A DNA stretch of 64,000 nucleotides from JBBQVS01 sp964657325 (GCA_964657325.1 CAZZVE010000011.1:1-64000), one strand, 5' to 3'. Shown: positions 31,193 through 40,504, counted from the stretch's first letter. Program-made: numbers and translations. The notes: generated from the sequence alone by a model not told the origin.

Positions 31193-33811
31193 TTAGCCCC
31201 CTGTATAGCCAACGATATCGTCTCCACCTTGCACAGCGAATGATGAACCGTTAGTATTAAAGTAGACTGGACGCTCGGCAACGAAGACGCCACCATTGGT
31301 CGTCTGCACCGTCATTGAGAACGAGTTAGCATCAATATTGGAACCTGCATGGAAAATCTTCCCTTGCATGATCGATGCGATATCCTCGGTAAAACGAGAG
31401 TTCGCTGCCACTGGCTCGTTTTGCGTATATGATTGTCCTAAACGGTTGAACAAAGTAACAGAGATAGTTTCAGCAGTATTAGTTGGGTTCTGGATAGTTA
31501 ACCAATCATTATAGCCCGTGTTGGCATAGCCTTCCGCAAAGCTATAGGACATGTGCGTGGCTGGTCCCACTTGTCCGAGAACATCGGTGCCACCAACAGC
31601 GGTCATCGCGCGTCCAGTAGTCAACGTATGTTTGTACGTGAAGTACATTTCGCGTTGCACAACGATGTTCGCGCCCGTTGCTGTCACCTCGGCGGAAACC
31701 TCAGGTGAAGAGCCTGCAAAGCTGTTGTTCGCATTGACATTCCAGATCGTCTGGCTTTGTGCGCCAACCGTAATCGTATAAGTCTTCGTTGCACCAATCT
31801 TAGACTTGAGCGTGATGTTCACTGTCGCGGCTGTCTTCGCTGAATCAATATTGGCAATCGTAAGGTACTCTTGCGTTGCGCTTGTGTACCCCTCAGCAAA
31901 GAGCCAATCCTTCGACGGGCTAGAGGCACCCATGATGTCATAGGCAGCATTGACAGGCGCACCTACAAGATAGGTAGGACGCTCCACCACAATTGGCTGA
32001 CTAGAGGTTACAACGGCAGCAACATGCGTAGGAAGGGTAATCGCACCTGGATCAATATTGCCACGTGCATTCGCCGCAACTATCGTCGTTTGTGTTCCCA
32101 CAATGGTACCATTTAAGTAATAGGTCGCAGTCACGTTTGCGCTCGCGTTGTTAGGATTCAGAATGGTCAAGTATGATGTAGTATTTGACGAACTTGGCAC
32201 ATCAGCAAAGTAGTAGTTGGTGTTCAAGGAAGTCGCACCAAGCACATCAGTGCCACTAGAAATCCCGTGGAAGTTCCTGAAGTACATTGGACGTTCGACA
32301 ACTACTCCGCTACAATTTGGTGTCGCTGCTGCATTCACGGTTACAACGGAGGCAACATCTGCCGCAGTACGCGACACCTCTGTATACCCTAAATCTTGAT
32401 GAACTGCTTCTGTCCAGCGACTAGAAGGATGAATGGTGATTGCGACTGTCTTCGTCACTGGCGCGCCACCATCGGGTGTGTAGTTGTACTGAATGTTAGC
32501 AGCGCAGGTTGTAGCGGATGGGTTTTCAACCGTCAGGTACTCACGGAAGCCCTTACCCACGCGTCCCTCAGCAAAGTACCATGTTTTGTTTGTAGGAGCA
32601 GTAGGTGTACTCGGCGGCGGTGTAGGAGTAGGTTGAGTGGTCACACGCCCCAAACCGAAGCGCGTACTTGTCGCACTCACAACGCCATTTGTCCAGTCGA
32701 TTTCTACCATTTGGCGTGTATTCTGTAGTGCGGGTAGCGTTTGCACCGATCTCAACGTGCTTGTGTCTATGACATCTCCTGTATCACCTACATAGACATA
32801 GCGACCGGAGAGATCGTTCAAAACCCAGCCCTCACGCTCACAAAAGGTCTGACAGGAGCCTGAATATCCACTTAGTGAGCCGAGTTGCACACTAGCAACG
32901 AACGTAGGTGCGGACGTAGGCAGATGGCTTACGTCATAGACCTCCAGTTGGTCAAGAGGAGCGTCTATCACATAGACCCGTTTCTCGTCAGGCGAGAGCG
33001 AGATACCATGACTAGGTGCAGTGCTCGCAGACCACGCACAGGAGCCACTGAATGGAACAGTATACAATGGGGCACCAGAAGTGAGACTGAGGACCTGGAA
33101 GCCGCAGGTATTACTAGACGTAGTAAATAAAAGTGTATTCGTGCCATTCACAGTAAATGGGCGCACACCATTGATCGTAGGTCCTGCGTTGGTTACTTGA
33201 TTGGTGGTGGTATTCACCACGTGTACATAATTGTAGTTGGTACCAGTATAGCCTGTCACATACACTTGAGTACCATCTAGCGATGCCACCACATTATGTC
33301 CATCAGTGCCCGTGTTGATCGAGCCAATAACGTTACCATTGCTCGCATCAATAATGGAGGTGATACCATCCGAGGAGTCAGAGCCATGTGGCATATAAAT
33401 CTTGGAGCCATCAGGAGTTATAGCGGGTTGATCGACTCCAAAAGGATAGGTAACGCTCCACGCTACTCTGTTGTTTATAAGGTCATAAGCCAGCAAGCTC
33501 CCGTGACTCCCAGCACAGACATTTGCACCACAAAAGGAAACGTAGAGCCACCCTCGACTCGGTGAGACCACGACTCCGCGTTTGCCGGTCTCAGGAATGG
33601 TGAATTGTTTCACCAAGGCATGATTCTTGTCGATGTCATAGACAAATACTGTCCCATCTTCCACCACATACAACCAATGAGATGTCGCACTTGCGGCATG
33701 AGCATTGAGAGTCGCCCGCGTATTGGTGAGTTGATATGCTACACCAACGACTAGAAGCAATACAAAACAGGCAACAAGTACGAAGCGCATACTAAAAATA
33801 CGTTTTACCAT
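31193..33811 (-). CDS. Secreted YVTN-like beta-propeller with four C-terminal FAEG-type domains
   Basis: 872 residues from ATG 33811 (GGAAGGGGAAATGAA before it). Signal anchor: MVKRIFSMRFVLVACFVLLL. Residues about 40-390 form a seven-blade-like propeller (SPSRGWLYVSFCG, ITPDGSKIYMPHG, SLDGTQVYVTGYTG, LSPDEKRVYVIDAP) close to the gene at 34184. A Thr/Pro linker (QPTPTPPPSTPTAPT) leads to four repeats of about 115 residues, each starting WYFAEG/YYFADV/WLFAEG/YSFAEG and continuing with EYLT(V/I)xNP, ending in a Thr/Ser-rich strand. The repeats are probable beta-sandwich adhesion modules. It ends in VGYTGG. Exported, surface or matrix role inferred. Confidence 0.8.
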   Translation of the reverse strand: MVKRIFSMRFVLVACFVLLLVVGVAYQLTNTRATLNAHAASATSHWLYVVEDGTVFVYDIDKNHALVKQFTIPETGKRGVVVSPSRGWLYVSFCGANVCAGSHGSLLAYDLINNRVAWSVTYPFGVDQPAITPDGSKIYMPHGSDSSDGITSIIDASNGNVIGSINTGTDGHNVVASLDGTQVYVTGYTGTNYNYVHVVNTTTNQVTNAGPTINGVRPFTVNGTNTLLFTTSSNTCGFQVLSLTSGAPLYTVPFSGSCAWSASTAPSHGISLSPDEKRVYVIDAPLDQLEVYDVSHLPTSAPTFVASVQLGSLSGYSGSCQTFCEREGWVLNDLSGRYVYVGDTGDVIDTSTLRSVQTLPALQNTRQMVEIDWTNGVVSATSTRFGLGRVTTQPTPTPPPSTPTAPTNKTWYFAEGRVGKGFREYLTVENPSATTCAANIQYNYTPDGGAPVTKTVAITIHPSSRWTEAVHQDLGYTEVSRTAADVASVVTVNAAATPNCSGVVVERPMYFRNFHGISSGTDVLGATSLNTNYYFADVPSSSNTTSYLTILNPNNASANVTATYYLNGTIVGTQTTIVAANARGNIDPGAITLPTHVAAVVTSSQPIVVERPTYLVGAPVNAAYDIMGASSPSKDWLFAEGYTSATQEYLTIANIDSAKTAATVNITLKSKIGATKTYTITVGAQSQTIWNVNANNSFAGSSPEVSAEVTATGANIVVQREMYFTYKHTLTTGRAMTAVGGTDVLGQVGPATHMSYSFAEGYANTGYNDWLTIQNPTNTAETISVTLFNRLGQSYTQNEPVAANSRFTEDIASIMQGKIFHAGSNIDANSFSMTVQTTNGGVFVAERPVYFNTNGSSFAVQGGDDIVGYTGG

Positions 33812-34062
33812 TTCATTTCCCCTTCCACTTCCCCGCATCTTGCTCAGATTTTACATAGCATAAGTGTTTAGAAGATAGCTTAAACTGATGGAGAGTTTTT
33901 TGTTGAAGACAAGATGCAAGACTATTGTAAAACTCATATGGGATGAGAAAGAGAAGAGAAATGGTTAAGAAACGGTTGTGAAAGGCATAAATAGGTATAC
34001 AAATATTTAAAAGAATAAGCGTATTATTATACATAAATACGCTTGTTCGTGTTTCTGCTAGT

Positions 34063-34108
34063 CCATCAAAGCTTTACCAGGGCGCCCGCAAGGGGACGCC
34101 CTGCTCTG
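34063..34108. repeat. Family C element remnant
   Basis: GTCCATCAAAGC, CAGGGCGCCCGCAAGGGGAC and GCCCTG keep only the core of family C. It lies inside the stretch joining the two copies of the propeller duplication. Confidence 0.65.
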
Positions 34109-34110
34109 TC

Positions 34111-34154
34111 ACTTTGAGAATGCCAAACATTTCTCAGCATCCTCAAAGTCTTTT
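34111..34154 (-). pseudogene. Relic of the 3' end of a duplicated membrane-protein gene
   Basis: 36 of 44 bases (hand count) match 35580-35623, the last codons of the seven-helix membrane protein. On the minus strand it reads KDFEDAEKCLAFSK against KDFEDAEKRLASSK. It lies between the two propeller genes at the position expected if a membrane-protein/propeller unit was duplicated and the second membrane gene then lost. Confidence 0.75.
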
Positions 34155-34183
34155 GCAGATGGAATCAATGCATTGCCTAAGGT

Positions 34184-35356
34184 TTATTTGGTCACATGAC
34201 CTAAACCAAAGCGTGTACTTGTCGCACTGACAGCCCCATTCGTCCAGTCGATTTCTACCAATTGGCGCGTATTTTTCAACGCAGGAAGTGTTGCCACCAC
34301 TTTCAAGGTGCTGGTTGATATCACATTTCCCGCGTCAGCAGCATAGACATAGCGACCGGAGAGGTCGTTTAAGACCCACCCTTCGCGCTCACAAAAGGTC
34401 TGACAGGAACCTGAGTATCCAGCCATTGAACTCAATTGGACTGCAGCAACGAATTTTGGTGCTGAGGTTGGCAATTTGCTTACATCATACACTTCTAGTT
34501 TATCCAGGGGTGCATCCATCACATAGACCCGTTTCTCATCAGGCGAGAGTGAGATGCCATGACTAGGTGCGGTGCTCGCAGACCATGCACAGGAGCCTCC
34601 AAAGCGAGTAGTGTATAGAGGCTTGCCGGAGGTGAGACTAAGTATCTGGAAGCCACAAGCATTACTGGATGTAGTGAATAGAAGCGTATGCTTACCATTC
34701 ACGGTGAATGGACGCACACCATTACTCGTCGGTCCTACATCGGTGACTTTCTTTGTCGCTGTATTCACCACATGGATATAGTTGTAGTTCTTACCAGTGT
34801 AGCCTGTCACATACACTTGAGAACCATCGAGCGAGGCGACTACATTATGACCATAGGTCCCTGTATTGATCGAGCCAAGAACTTTGCCGTTACTTGCGTC
34901 GATAATAGATGTCAGGCCATCCGAGCCGTCGCCGTGTGGCATATAGATCGTAGAACCATTAGGAGTGATAGCAGGTTGATCGACGCCAAAGGGATAATTG
35001 ACGCTCCATGCCACTTTGTTGTGCACAAGATCATAAGCCAGCAAACCGCCGTGTTGTCCATTACAGACATTCGGACCACAGAAGGAGACGTAAAGCAGTC
35101 CTCGACTTGGGGAAACCGCAACTCCACGTTTGCCCTTCTCAGGAATGGCGAATTGTTTCACCAACGCGTGATTATGGTCAATGTCATAGACAAATACCGT
35201 TCCATCCTCCACCACATACAACCAGTGGGATGTTACGGTTGCACGAACTTGCTGAGTCGCACGTGTGCTGGTGAATTGATAGAGTACACCAACAACCAGA
35301 AGTAGAGCGAGGCAAGCAACAAGCACAGAGCGCATACCGAAGATACGTTTTACCAT
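34184..35356 (-). CDS. Secreted YVTN-like beta-propeller protein (short paralogue)
   Basis: 390 residues: signal anchor MVKRIFGMRSVLVACLALLL and a propeller with the same blades as the longer neighbour (SPSRGLLYVSFCGPNVC, ITPNGSTIYMPHG, SLDGSQVYVTGYTGKNY, EREGWVLNDLSGRYVYAAD). Several conserved Cys pairs (SFCGPNVC; SGSCQTFCEREG) may form disulfides outside the cell. It ends at GLGHVTK, where the paralogue goes on into the Thr/Pro linker, so either this copy lost or the other gained the C-terminal modules. The upstream 220 bases are similar to those before the long copy. Confidence 0.8.
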   Translation of the reverse strand: MVKRIFGMRSVLVACLALLLVVGVLYQFTSTRATQQVRATVTSHWLYVVEDGTVFVYDIDHNHALVKQFAIPEKGKRGVAVSPSRGLLYVSFCGPNVCNGQHGGLLAYDLVHNKVAWSVNYPFGVDQPAITPNGSTIYMPHGDGSDGLTSIIDASNGKVLGSINTGTYGHNVVASLDGSQVYVTGYTGKNYNYIHVVNTATKKVTDVGPTSNGVRPFTVNGKHTLLFTTSSNACGFQILSLTSGKPLYTTRFGGSCAWSASTAPSHGISLSPDEKRVYVMDAPLDKLEVYDVSKLPTSAPKFVAAVQLSSMAGYSGSCQTFCEREGWVLNDLSGRYVYAADAGNVISTSTLKVVATLPALKNTRQLVEIDWTNGAVSATSTRFGLGHVTK

Positions 35357-35577
35357 TTCATTTCACTTTCTGCATCCTGCTCAAAGTTATATGATATGGT
35401 GTTTCAAGACTACCCAAATAGGGAAAAGACAAGATGCAGAGCTATTATAAAGCCTTTGTATAACGCAAAGGAGTAGAGAAATGGTTATGAACAGGTTACG
35501 TAATCTGTAAAAATATGTACAAATATAAAAATCTGTACACTTCTTCTACAAAGAATATCCTTTTTTATGTTCCTGGC

Positions 35578-36351
35578 TTACTTTGAAGATGCCAGCCGTT
35601 TCTCGGCGTCCTCGAAGTCTTTTGTGGGTACAACTCTTGCTGCTGAAGATCGCCGACTTGCCAGCAACACGCCGACGAAGAAGATAACCCATCCAAACGC
35701 CATCAGGACCCAGAAGCCACTCTCGAAACCTAGGACTCGCGCTACACTACCTGCCCCTGCGTTTATCAAGTCGCCCAGGAGAATAAGTACATTGGCCCAC
35801 AAAATATTGCTGGTACGCAAACCTGCGATATTCTGTTGTCGCCGATACAACTTAAATCCCGAATAGATTGCCACACCCACAACCGCGACAACGCCCAGTG
35901 TGTTGATGATAATGACCAGGACAAGCCACGGACCAGGACGTAGAATGCCAGTACCCGGACCAACGATCTGGCTCAACTGCTGCATATTGATTTGTGCCAG
36001 CAACACTAAAGCCGTTGTCGCGCCACTCAAAAGATAAAGAAAGGTCAAACACCATGTCGTGACGCGAGGACTGGTTATCAGCGCGACGCTGCCCAATCCC
36101 AACCATGCAGGAGTAAGCACACCAAGAATGTAGTAGGCGCGAAAGAGAATAATACCGTTGTAGCTTGCAGGCTGTACGCGTAGCATAAACACATAGGCCA
36201 GTGTCGCAACAAAAGCCATCAACAAGCCAACGAACCAGTACAGTTGATATGAGCGGTGGCGTCTCAAATATTGACGCAGCACAACAGCCGCGAACAGGCC
36301 CGTTACCACCACATTGATCGCCGATGAGATCAGCGCAAAAGGAGTGTCCAT
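35578..36351 (-). CDS. Seven-helix integral membrane protein, unknown function
   Basis: 257 residues with seven predicted membrane segments (about 5-24, 38-57, 67-86, 96-118, 142-166, 182-204 and 212-235) and a charged cytoplasmic tail, RRSSAARVVPTKDFEDAEKR. Polar inserts such as RRHRSYQLYW and LYRRQQNIAG are likely cytoplasmic loops. I do not recognise a family. It is the first gene on the minus strand before the propeller pair, and a relic of its 3' end between the propellers shows that the two were duplicated together, suggesting they work together. Confidence 0.65.
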   Translation of the reverse strand: MDTPFALISSAINVVVTGLFAAVVLRQYLRRHRSYQLYWFVGLLMAFVATLAYVFMLRVQPASYNGIILFRAYYILGVLTPAWLGLGSVALITSPRVTTWCLTFLYLLSGATTALVLLAQINMQQLSQIVGPGTGILRPGPWLVLVIIINTLGVVAVVGVAIYSGFKLYRRQQNIAGLRTSNILWANVLILLGDLINAGAGSVARVLGFESGFWVLMAFGWVIFFVGVLLASRRSSAARVVPTKDFEDAEKRLASSK

Positions 36352-36456
36352 ATATGTTCCTTGATTGTATATGTCTGTCTAGCAAAAAAAGAATGAGAGT
36401 GAGAAATGTTCCTTATAGAACATACAAAAAACTAGACGATATTGCAAGAACTTATG

Positions 36457-36536
36457 CGACTGTAGGGACCGATGTATCGCGTCCTCGTGGCATAATCGAT
36501 GCTGGCAAGGACGCGATACATCGGTCCCTACAGTCG
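36457..36536. repeat. Family B palindromic element overlapping the anti-sigma stop
   Basis: CGACTGTAGGGACCGATGTA on the left and its complement on the right (to 36536), with a loop of about 24 bases. The minus-strand anti-sigma gene ends inside its right end: CTA at 36528-36530 within GGTCCCTACAG gives the TAG stop. Confidence 0.95.
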
Positions 36537-37208
36537 TCTCACCATAACAAAACCAACAATCCCCAACACTAACAAAATCATACCGAGAATTGCGCGTACC
36601 CAAACTGTACTCGGATTAAAGAACGTCAGGAATGCTTGCAAGGGACTCTGTTGCACCGGTGCCTGTCTCTGTGAGCTAGACCCTGTCACAGTTTGCCCCT
36701 TTGTGGAAGAGGGCGTTGTTCCTTGACGAGTAATACGCGGCATATTAGGTGCTAGTGTTGGACTTGCTCCTCCGCTTGAACTAATACCTCCTCCATTGGA
36801 AGCGGTGCTACCATTGGGTATCACTGTTCCAAAGAGGCCGGAGAGCAAAAAGACAATGCCAACGAGAGCCGCTAGCGTACTTACAGCCCTGACCGCACCC
36901 GTAACATAAGTAGGCCATCCGCTCCGACGTGGTAGTAGCGTGATTGGAGCCAATGGACGTGCAATATGTGAGTCACGTGATGATACTAGAGCGGGTTCAG
37001 CAGTTGGCAACACAAACGAGCGCGGCAATGGAGGTTGTGGCAAGGCACGAAGTAGCGCGACGGTCTGTCGTAGTTCCGCCAGTTGCTGTTGACACACCGC
37101 GCAATTTTGCAGGTGTGCCTCGGTCTGTGTTTGCTCTTCTGGCGACAGTTGCCCATCAATGTAGGCCGAAAGCCGTGCCGTTGTCAGGTGTTGCTCTTGT
37201 TTTGCCAC
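36528..37208 (-). CDS. Anti-sigma factor with zinc finger (zf-HC2)
   Basis: 226 residues. H32-x3-C36-x2-C39 in AHLQNCAVCQQ is the zinc-binding anti-sigma motif, preceded by LSAYIDGQLSPEEQ. A membrane helix lies at about 107-130, followed by a Ser/Gly/Thr-rich exported linker, and a second hydrophobic helix at the very C-terminus (about 200-222), ending MVRRL. It should hold the ECF sigma factor encoded 41 bases upstream at the membrane until a signal is sensed. The final codons and stop are part of a family B repeat. Confidence 0.87.
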   Translation of the reverse strand: MAKQEQHLTTARLSAYIDGQLSPEEQTQTEAHLQNCAVCQQQLAELRQTVALLRALPQPPLPRSFVLPTAEPALVSSRDSHIARPLAPITLLPRRSGWPTYVTGAVRAVSTLAALVGIVFLLSGLFGTVIPNGSTASNGGGISSSGGASPTLAPNMPRITRQGTTPSSTKGQTVTGSSSQRQAPVQQSPLQAFLTFFNPSTVWVRAILGMILLVLGIVGFVMVRRL

Positions 37209-37249
37209 GCATATGCTCCATAATAGATTATTTGTGGTGGAGTGAAAGT

Positions 37250-37882
37250 TTATTCTTTGGTAAGACGATAGCTACGCGGTAAAAGTTCCTTGTGCTCTTG
37301 TAAATACGTACGTAAGCGGGCGCGTCCACGTGAAATGCGCGAACGGACTGTGCCAAGTGATGCCTCTGTCGTTGCCGCCACCTCTTCGTAAGAAAGACCT
37401 TCGATATCGCAGAGGACAACCGCGACACGTTGTTCAAGCGGCAACTCCTCTAGCCCACGTTGTATCAATGCCTGTAACTCCTGATTGAGCAACGTGTCTT
37501 CGGGGTTGCCCTCCAAGCCAGTTGTTGCTAAGGCATTTAGCAAGCTAGGAGCGTGTGCCTCGTCGTCTTCCGTCAGTGCCTCTAGCGACTCGGCTGGCCT
37601 ACGTCGTGTGCGCCGCCAAGAATCGCATGCCATATTCGAGCCGACACGCAACAACCACGAGCGAAACGAAGAACCGCCACGATACGTCCCAATACCCTTG
37701 AACGCTGCAATAAAGGCGTCCTGTGTCACATCGGCGGCTGTATCTGGATCACCAAGCATGCGAAAGACCACACTATACAGCGTCTGCTGATAGTGCAACA
37801 CGAGTTGATTGAATGCATTCACGTCTCCGCGCTGGCTACGAGCGATGAGTTGTTCTTCATCATCTCGCATGGCCTTACTCAT
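37250..37882 (-). CDS. ECF-type RNA polymerase sigma factor
   Basis: 210 residues from ATG 37882 (GAGGCG a few bases upstream); an earlier in-frame ATG at 37975 would add 31 residues without SD and with a repeat-derived start. Region 2 (about 8-90; FNQLVLHYQQTLYSVVFRML, DVTQDAFIAAFK, SFRSWLLRVGSNMACDSWRR) and region 4 (about 135-195; LPLEQRVAVVLCDIEGLSYE, EVAATTEASLGTVRSRISRG) are clear. It is followed by its anti-sigma gene. Target genes cannot be told from the window. Confidence 0.95.
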   Translation of the reverse strand: MSKAMRDDEEQLIARSQRGDVNAFNQLVLHYQQTLYSVVFRMLGDPDTAADVTQDAFIAAFKGIGTYRGGSSFRSWLLRVGSNMACDSWRRTRRRPAESLEALTEDDEAHAPSLLNALATTGLEGNPEDTLLNQELQALIQRGLEELPLEQRVAVVLCDIEGLSYEEVAATTEASLGTVRSRISRGRARLRTYLQEHKELLPRSYRLTKE

Positions 37883-37950
37883 GAAACTCGCCTCACTTGT
37901 CTGGCTATTTGCGCCAGTGTAACATATTGGCCATGTCAGGGGCAAGTGGG

Positions 37951-38050
37951 GCATGTCAGGGGCAAGCCCTGTCACTACTATACTGACCGCTACTGTGTAG
38001 CTTGCAACAAAACCTCGTGTATAGTAGTGACAGGGCTTGCCCCTGTCACG
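37951..38050. repeat. Family A palindromic element plus a partial extra unit
   Basis: GCATGTCAGGGGCAAGCCCT through CGTGTATAGTAGTGACAGGG and GCTTGCCCCTGTCACG. A partial unit CCATGTCAGGGGCAAGTGGG precedes it at 37931-37950, as if one insertion landed in or next to another. It lies upstream of the sigma gene and of the citrate synthase promoter. Confidence 0.92.
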
Positions 38051-38090
38051 CCAATAATGCTATTAAAGCCGATGTATAAATCCCTCTGCG

Positions 38091-38120
38091 TTGACATAAT
38101 TTGGCATACCGGACTATAAT
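38091..38120 (+). promoter_or_regulatory. Strong sigma-70 promoter of citrate synthase
   Basis: Perfect TTGACA (38091-38096) and TATAAT (38115-38120) with an 18-base spacer; predicted start near 38127. Confidence 0.8.
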
Positions 38121-38126
38121 ACTTCC

Positions 38127-38247
38127 ATTAGACACACAATACGGTTGTGTGTCACGCGTTTCTGCTTCGCCGAGGAAGCAGAGGTTGACTCCCTTGTCGG
38201 GATCATCCCTCCTATGACGAAGCCTATGTTCTCACGGAGGAGCGTTT
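38127..38247 (+). promoter_or_regulatory. Structured 5' leader of citrate synthase
   Basis: Two perfect hairpins: GACACACAA-TACGG-TTGTGTGTC (38131-38153) and TCTGCTTC-GCCGAG-GAAGCAGA (38161-38182). A weaker structure around CCCTTGTCGGGATCATCCC follows, then SD GGAGG (38236-38240) 7 bases before ATG. It may stabilise the mRNA or regulate it; no known riboswitch class recognised. Confidence 0.5.
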
Positions 38248-39375
38248 ATGTCCACCAATACTGGTGCAGGACTGGAAGATGTTGTTGCAACAAACTCAAG
38301 TATCTGCGATCTCGATGGCAAGCTAGGTAAACTTACCTACTTCGGGGTTGATATCCATGATCTGGCTCAACATTCGTCATTTGAAGAGACCGCGTATCTG
38401 CTCTGGCATGGCGCACTTCCAACACAAGCGCAACTTGAAGAGGTTCAACAGCAATTTATCGCGCAACGTGCATTGCCTGATGCTCTTGTTTCTATCATGC
38501 GACTCTTGCCCACAACTACCTCTCCAATGGATGTCTTACGTACCTCCGTCTCCGCGCTCTCAGCGTTTGATCCAGAACCAGGGGACAAGTCTGATGAAGC
38601 AAACTATCGACGTGCGATACGCCTGACCGCGGTAGTACCTACCATCATAGCAAGCTGGGAAAACATTCGTAACGGAAATGATCCAATTGCGCCTCTACAT
38701 GACTCTAATCATGCCACTAACTTTCTCTATATGCTAACTGGCACCATGCCCGATGAGTATGCCGCACACGTTCTGGACGTAGCCTTAATCCTGCATGCAG
38801 ACCACGAACTAAACGCTTCAACCTTCGCGGCACGTGTGAGTGCTGGCACGAAGGCGGATGTCTACGCCTCTGTTACAGCTGCGATTGGTGCGCTCTCTGG
38901 CCCTCTACACGGCGGCGCAAACGAGCAAGTTATCCGTATGTTGTTACGCATTGATGAGCCAGATCGTGCTGAGTCATACATTCACGATGCATTAGAGCGC
39001 AAAGAGCGTATTATGGGCTTTGGGCATCGCGTCTATCGTACAGACGATCCTCGTGCGACTCATCTTCGTGCGATGTCCGAGGAGCTAGGCAAGCGCAACA
39101 ACGATACACGCTGGTATGAAATATCGCGCATTATTGAAAAGTACGTCATGGAACACAAGCATCTCTACGCCAATGTTGATTTCTACTCCGCCTCGGTCTA
39201 CTACTCACTCGGCATTCCCATCGACCTCGATACACCCATCTTCGCATCAAGCCGTACCGCAGGTTGGACTGCGCACATTCTTGAGCAATACGCCAATAAT
39301 CGTCTCATTCGCCCGCGCGCAGAGTATGTCGGTCCGAAAGTGACTGAATATAAAGCAATCGAGAATAGAGGATAA
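38248..39375 (+). CDS. Citrate synthase
   Basis: 375 residues, the size of the Gram-positive/archaeal-type dimeric enzyme. It condenses acetyl-CoA and oxaloacetate to citrate. Catalytic residues are visible: His in GGANEQV...-region GPLHGGANEQ, His in MGFGHRVYRTDDPRA, and Asp in NVDFYSASVYYSLGIP. The N-terminal SSICDLDGKLGKLTYFGVDI and ETAYLLWHGALPT are typical. It is a single gene with a strong promoter and a family A element 19 bases after the stop. A 2-methylcitrate synthase activity cannot be excluded, but no prp genes are near. Confidence 0.94.
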   Translation: MSTNTGAGLEDVVATNSSICDLDGKLGKLTYFGVDIHDLAQHSSFEETAYLLWHGALPTQAQLEEVQQQFIAQRALPDALVSIMRLLPTTTSPMDVLRTSVSALSAFDPEPGDKSDEANYRRAIRLTAVVPTIIASWENIRNGNDPIAPLHDSNHATNFLYMLTGTMPDEYAAHVLDVALILHADHELNASTFAARVSAGTKADVYASVTAAIGALSGPLHGGANEQVIRMLLRIDEPDRAESYIHDALERKERIMGFGHRVYRTDDPRATHLRAMSEELGKRNNDTRWYEISRIIEKYVMEHKHLYANVDFYSASVYYSLGIPIDLDTPIFASSRTAGWTAHILEQYANNRLIRPRAEYVGPKVTEYKAIENRG

Positions 39376-39393
39376 TGTAGCGGGCATGATAAG

Positions 39394-39493
39394 CATGACA
39401 GGGGCAAGCCCTGTCACTACTATACTAATCACCACCGCGTAGCTTCGCCACGCCAGTCTGTGTATAGTAGTGACAGGGCTTGCCCCTGTCATG
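39394..39493. repeat. Family A palindromic element
   Basis: CATGACAGGGGCAAGCCCTG, TCACTACTATACT, a loop with CGTAGCTTCGCCACG, and the complementary right arm ending TGTCATG at 39493. Nearly perfect 35-base arms. Confidence 0.95.
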
Positions 39494-39610
39494 TGGCTGC
39501 TTGACGTTTGAATAGCTCTGTCTTTAGAGGAACATTGTGGACAAAGGCACTTACGTAGGTCTATAATGAAGGCGAAAGAAACTGTTCAATGACGAGCAGG
39601 GAGGACAAAC

Positions 39611-40504
39611 ATGCACATTCGTATTCTTGGCGCGCCAATGGATTTGGGTGCGGACAGACGCGGCGTAGATATGGGAGCGAGTGCTATCCGCTACGCCGGA
39701 CTCAGCGAACAACTACAAAAGCTTGGACACAGCGTTTCCGACATAGGCAATATCGCCATTCCCCAACCGGAGAGCCGACCAGAAGGCCAACCACATCTCA
39801 AATATCTTGAACCCATCATTTCCGCATCTGGAGAACTTTCCACGCTAGTTAGCACAACCCTGGAGGAGCATGAATTTCCGCTCCTGCTTGGTGGAGATCA
39901 TAGCATCTCGCTTGGCTCTGTGAGTGGTGTTGCACGCGTCTATAAGAATATTGGCGTTATCTGGGTTGATGCTCATGCGGACTTCAATACTGATGAAACC
40001 ACTCCATCGGGCAATATTCATGGTATGATACTCGCCGCGCTCGCAGGTATAGGGAACAACTACCTCACGCATGCAGGCGGTTGGGCACCAAAAATCAACA
40101 AAGAGACCATCGTTATCTTAGGTGCGCGTGACCTCGACATACAAGAGCAGGAGCTACTGCGTACACATAATATCTCCGTCTTCACTATGTCTGATATTGA
40201 TCAGCGTGGCATGACTGAGGTGATGAAAGAGGCTATCGCCATTGCAAGCCAGCATGATAATCCCATCCATCTGAGCTTAGACCTGGACTCGCTTGATCCT
40301 CGCGAAGCTCCTGGTGTTGGCACACCTGTACGTGGTGGTCTCAGCTATCGTGAAGCACACCTTGCGATGGAGCTTGTCGCCGCCTCACAACGCCTCGTCT
40401 CGATGGATGTTGTCGAGGTCAATCCTATTCTTGACAGCGAAAATACGACGGCGAAACTCGCGGTCGAGCTTATTCTTTCCGCTCTGGGCAAGAAGATTTT
40501 GTAA
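39611..40504 (+). CDS. rocF: Arginase
   Basis: 297 residues. It splits L-arginine into ornithine and urea with two manganese ions. Metal ligands: His in GGDHSISLG, DAHADFNTDE (three ligands in VDAHADFN), and D-x-D in LSLDLDSLDP. GNIHGM (His in the substrate site) and the Glu in DVVEVNPILD fit arginase rather than agmatinase. Vicinity: no rocD/rocE; citrate synthase upstream is a separate unit. SD GGGAGGA is 8 bases before ATG. Nitrogen release and polyamine or proline supply are inferred roles. Confidence 0.94.
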   Translation: MHIRILGAPMDLGADRRGVDMGASAIRYAGLSEQLQKLGHSVSDIGNIAIPQPESRPEGQPHLKYLEPIISASGELSTLVSTTLEEHEFPLLLGGDHSISLGSVSGVARVYKNIGVIWVDAHADFNTDETTPSGNIHGMILAALAGIGNNYLTHAGGWAPKINKETIVILGARDLDIQEQELLRTHNISVFTMSDIDQRGMTEVMKEAIAIASQHDNPIHLSLDLDSLDPREAPGVGTPVRGGLSYREAHLAMELVAASQRLVSMDVVEVNPILDSENTTAKLAVELILSALGKKIL

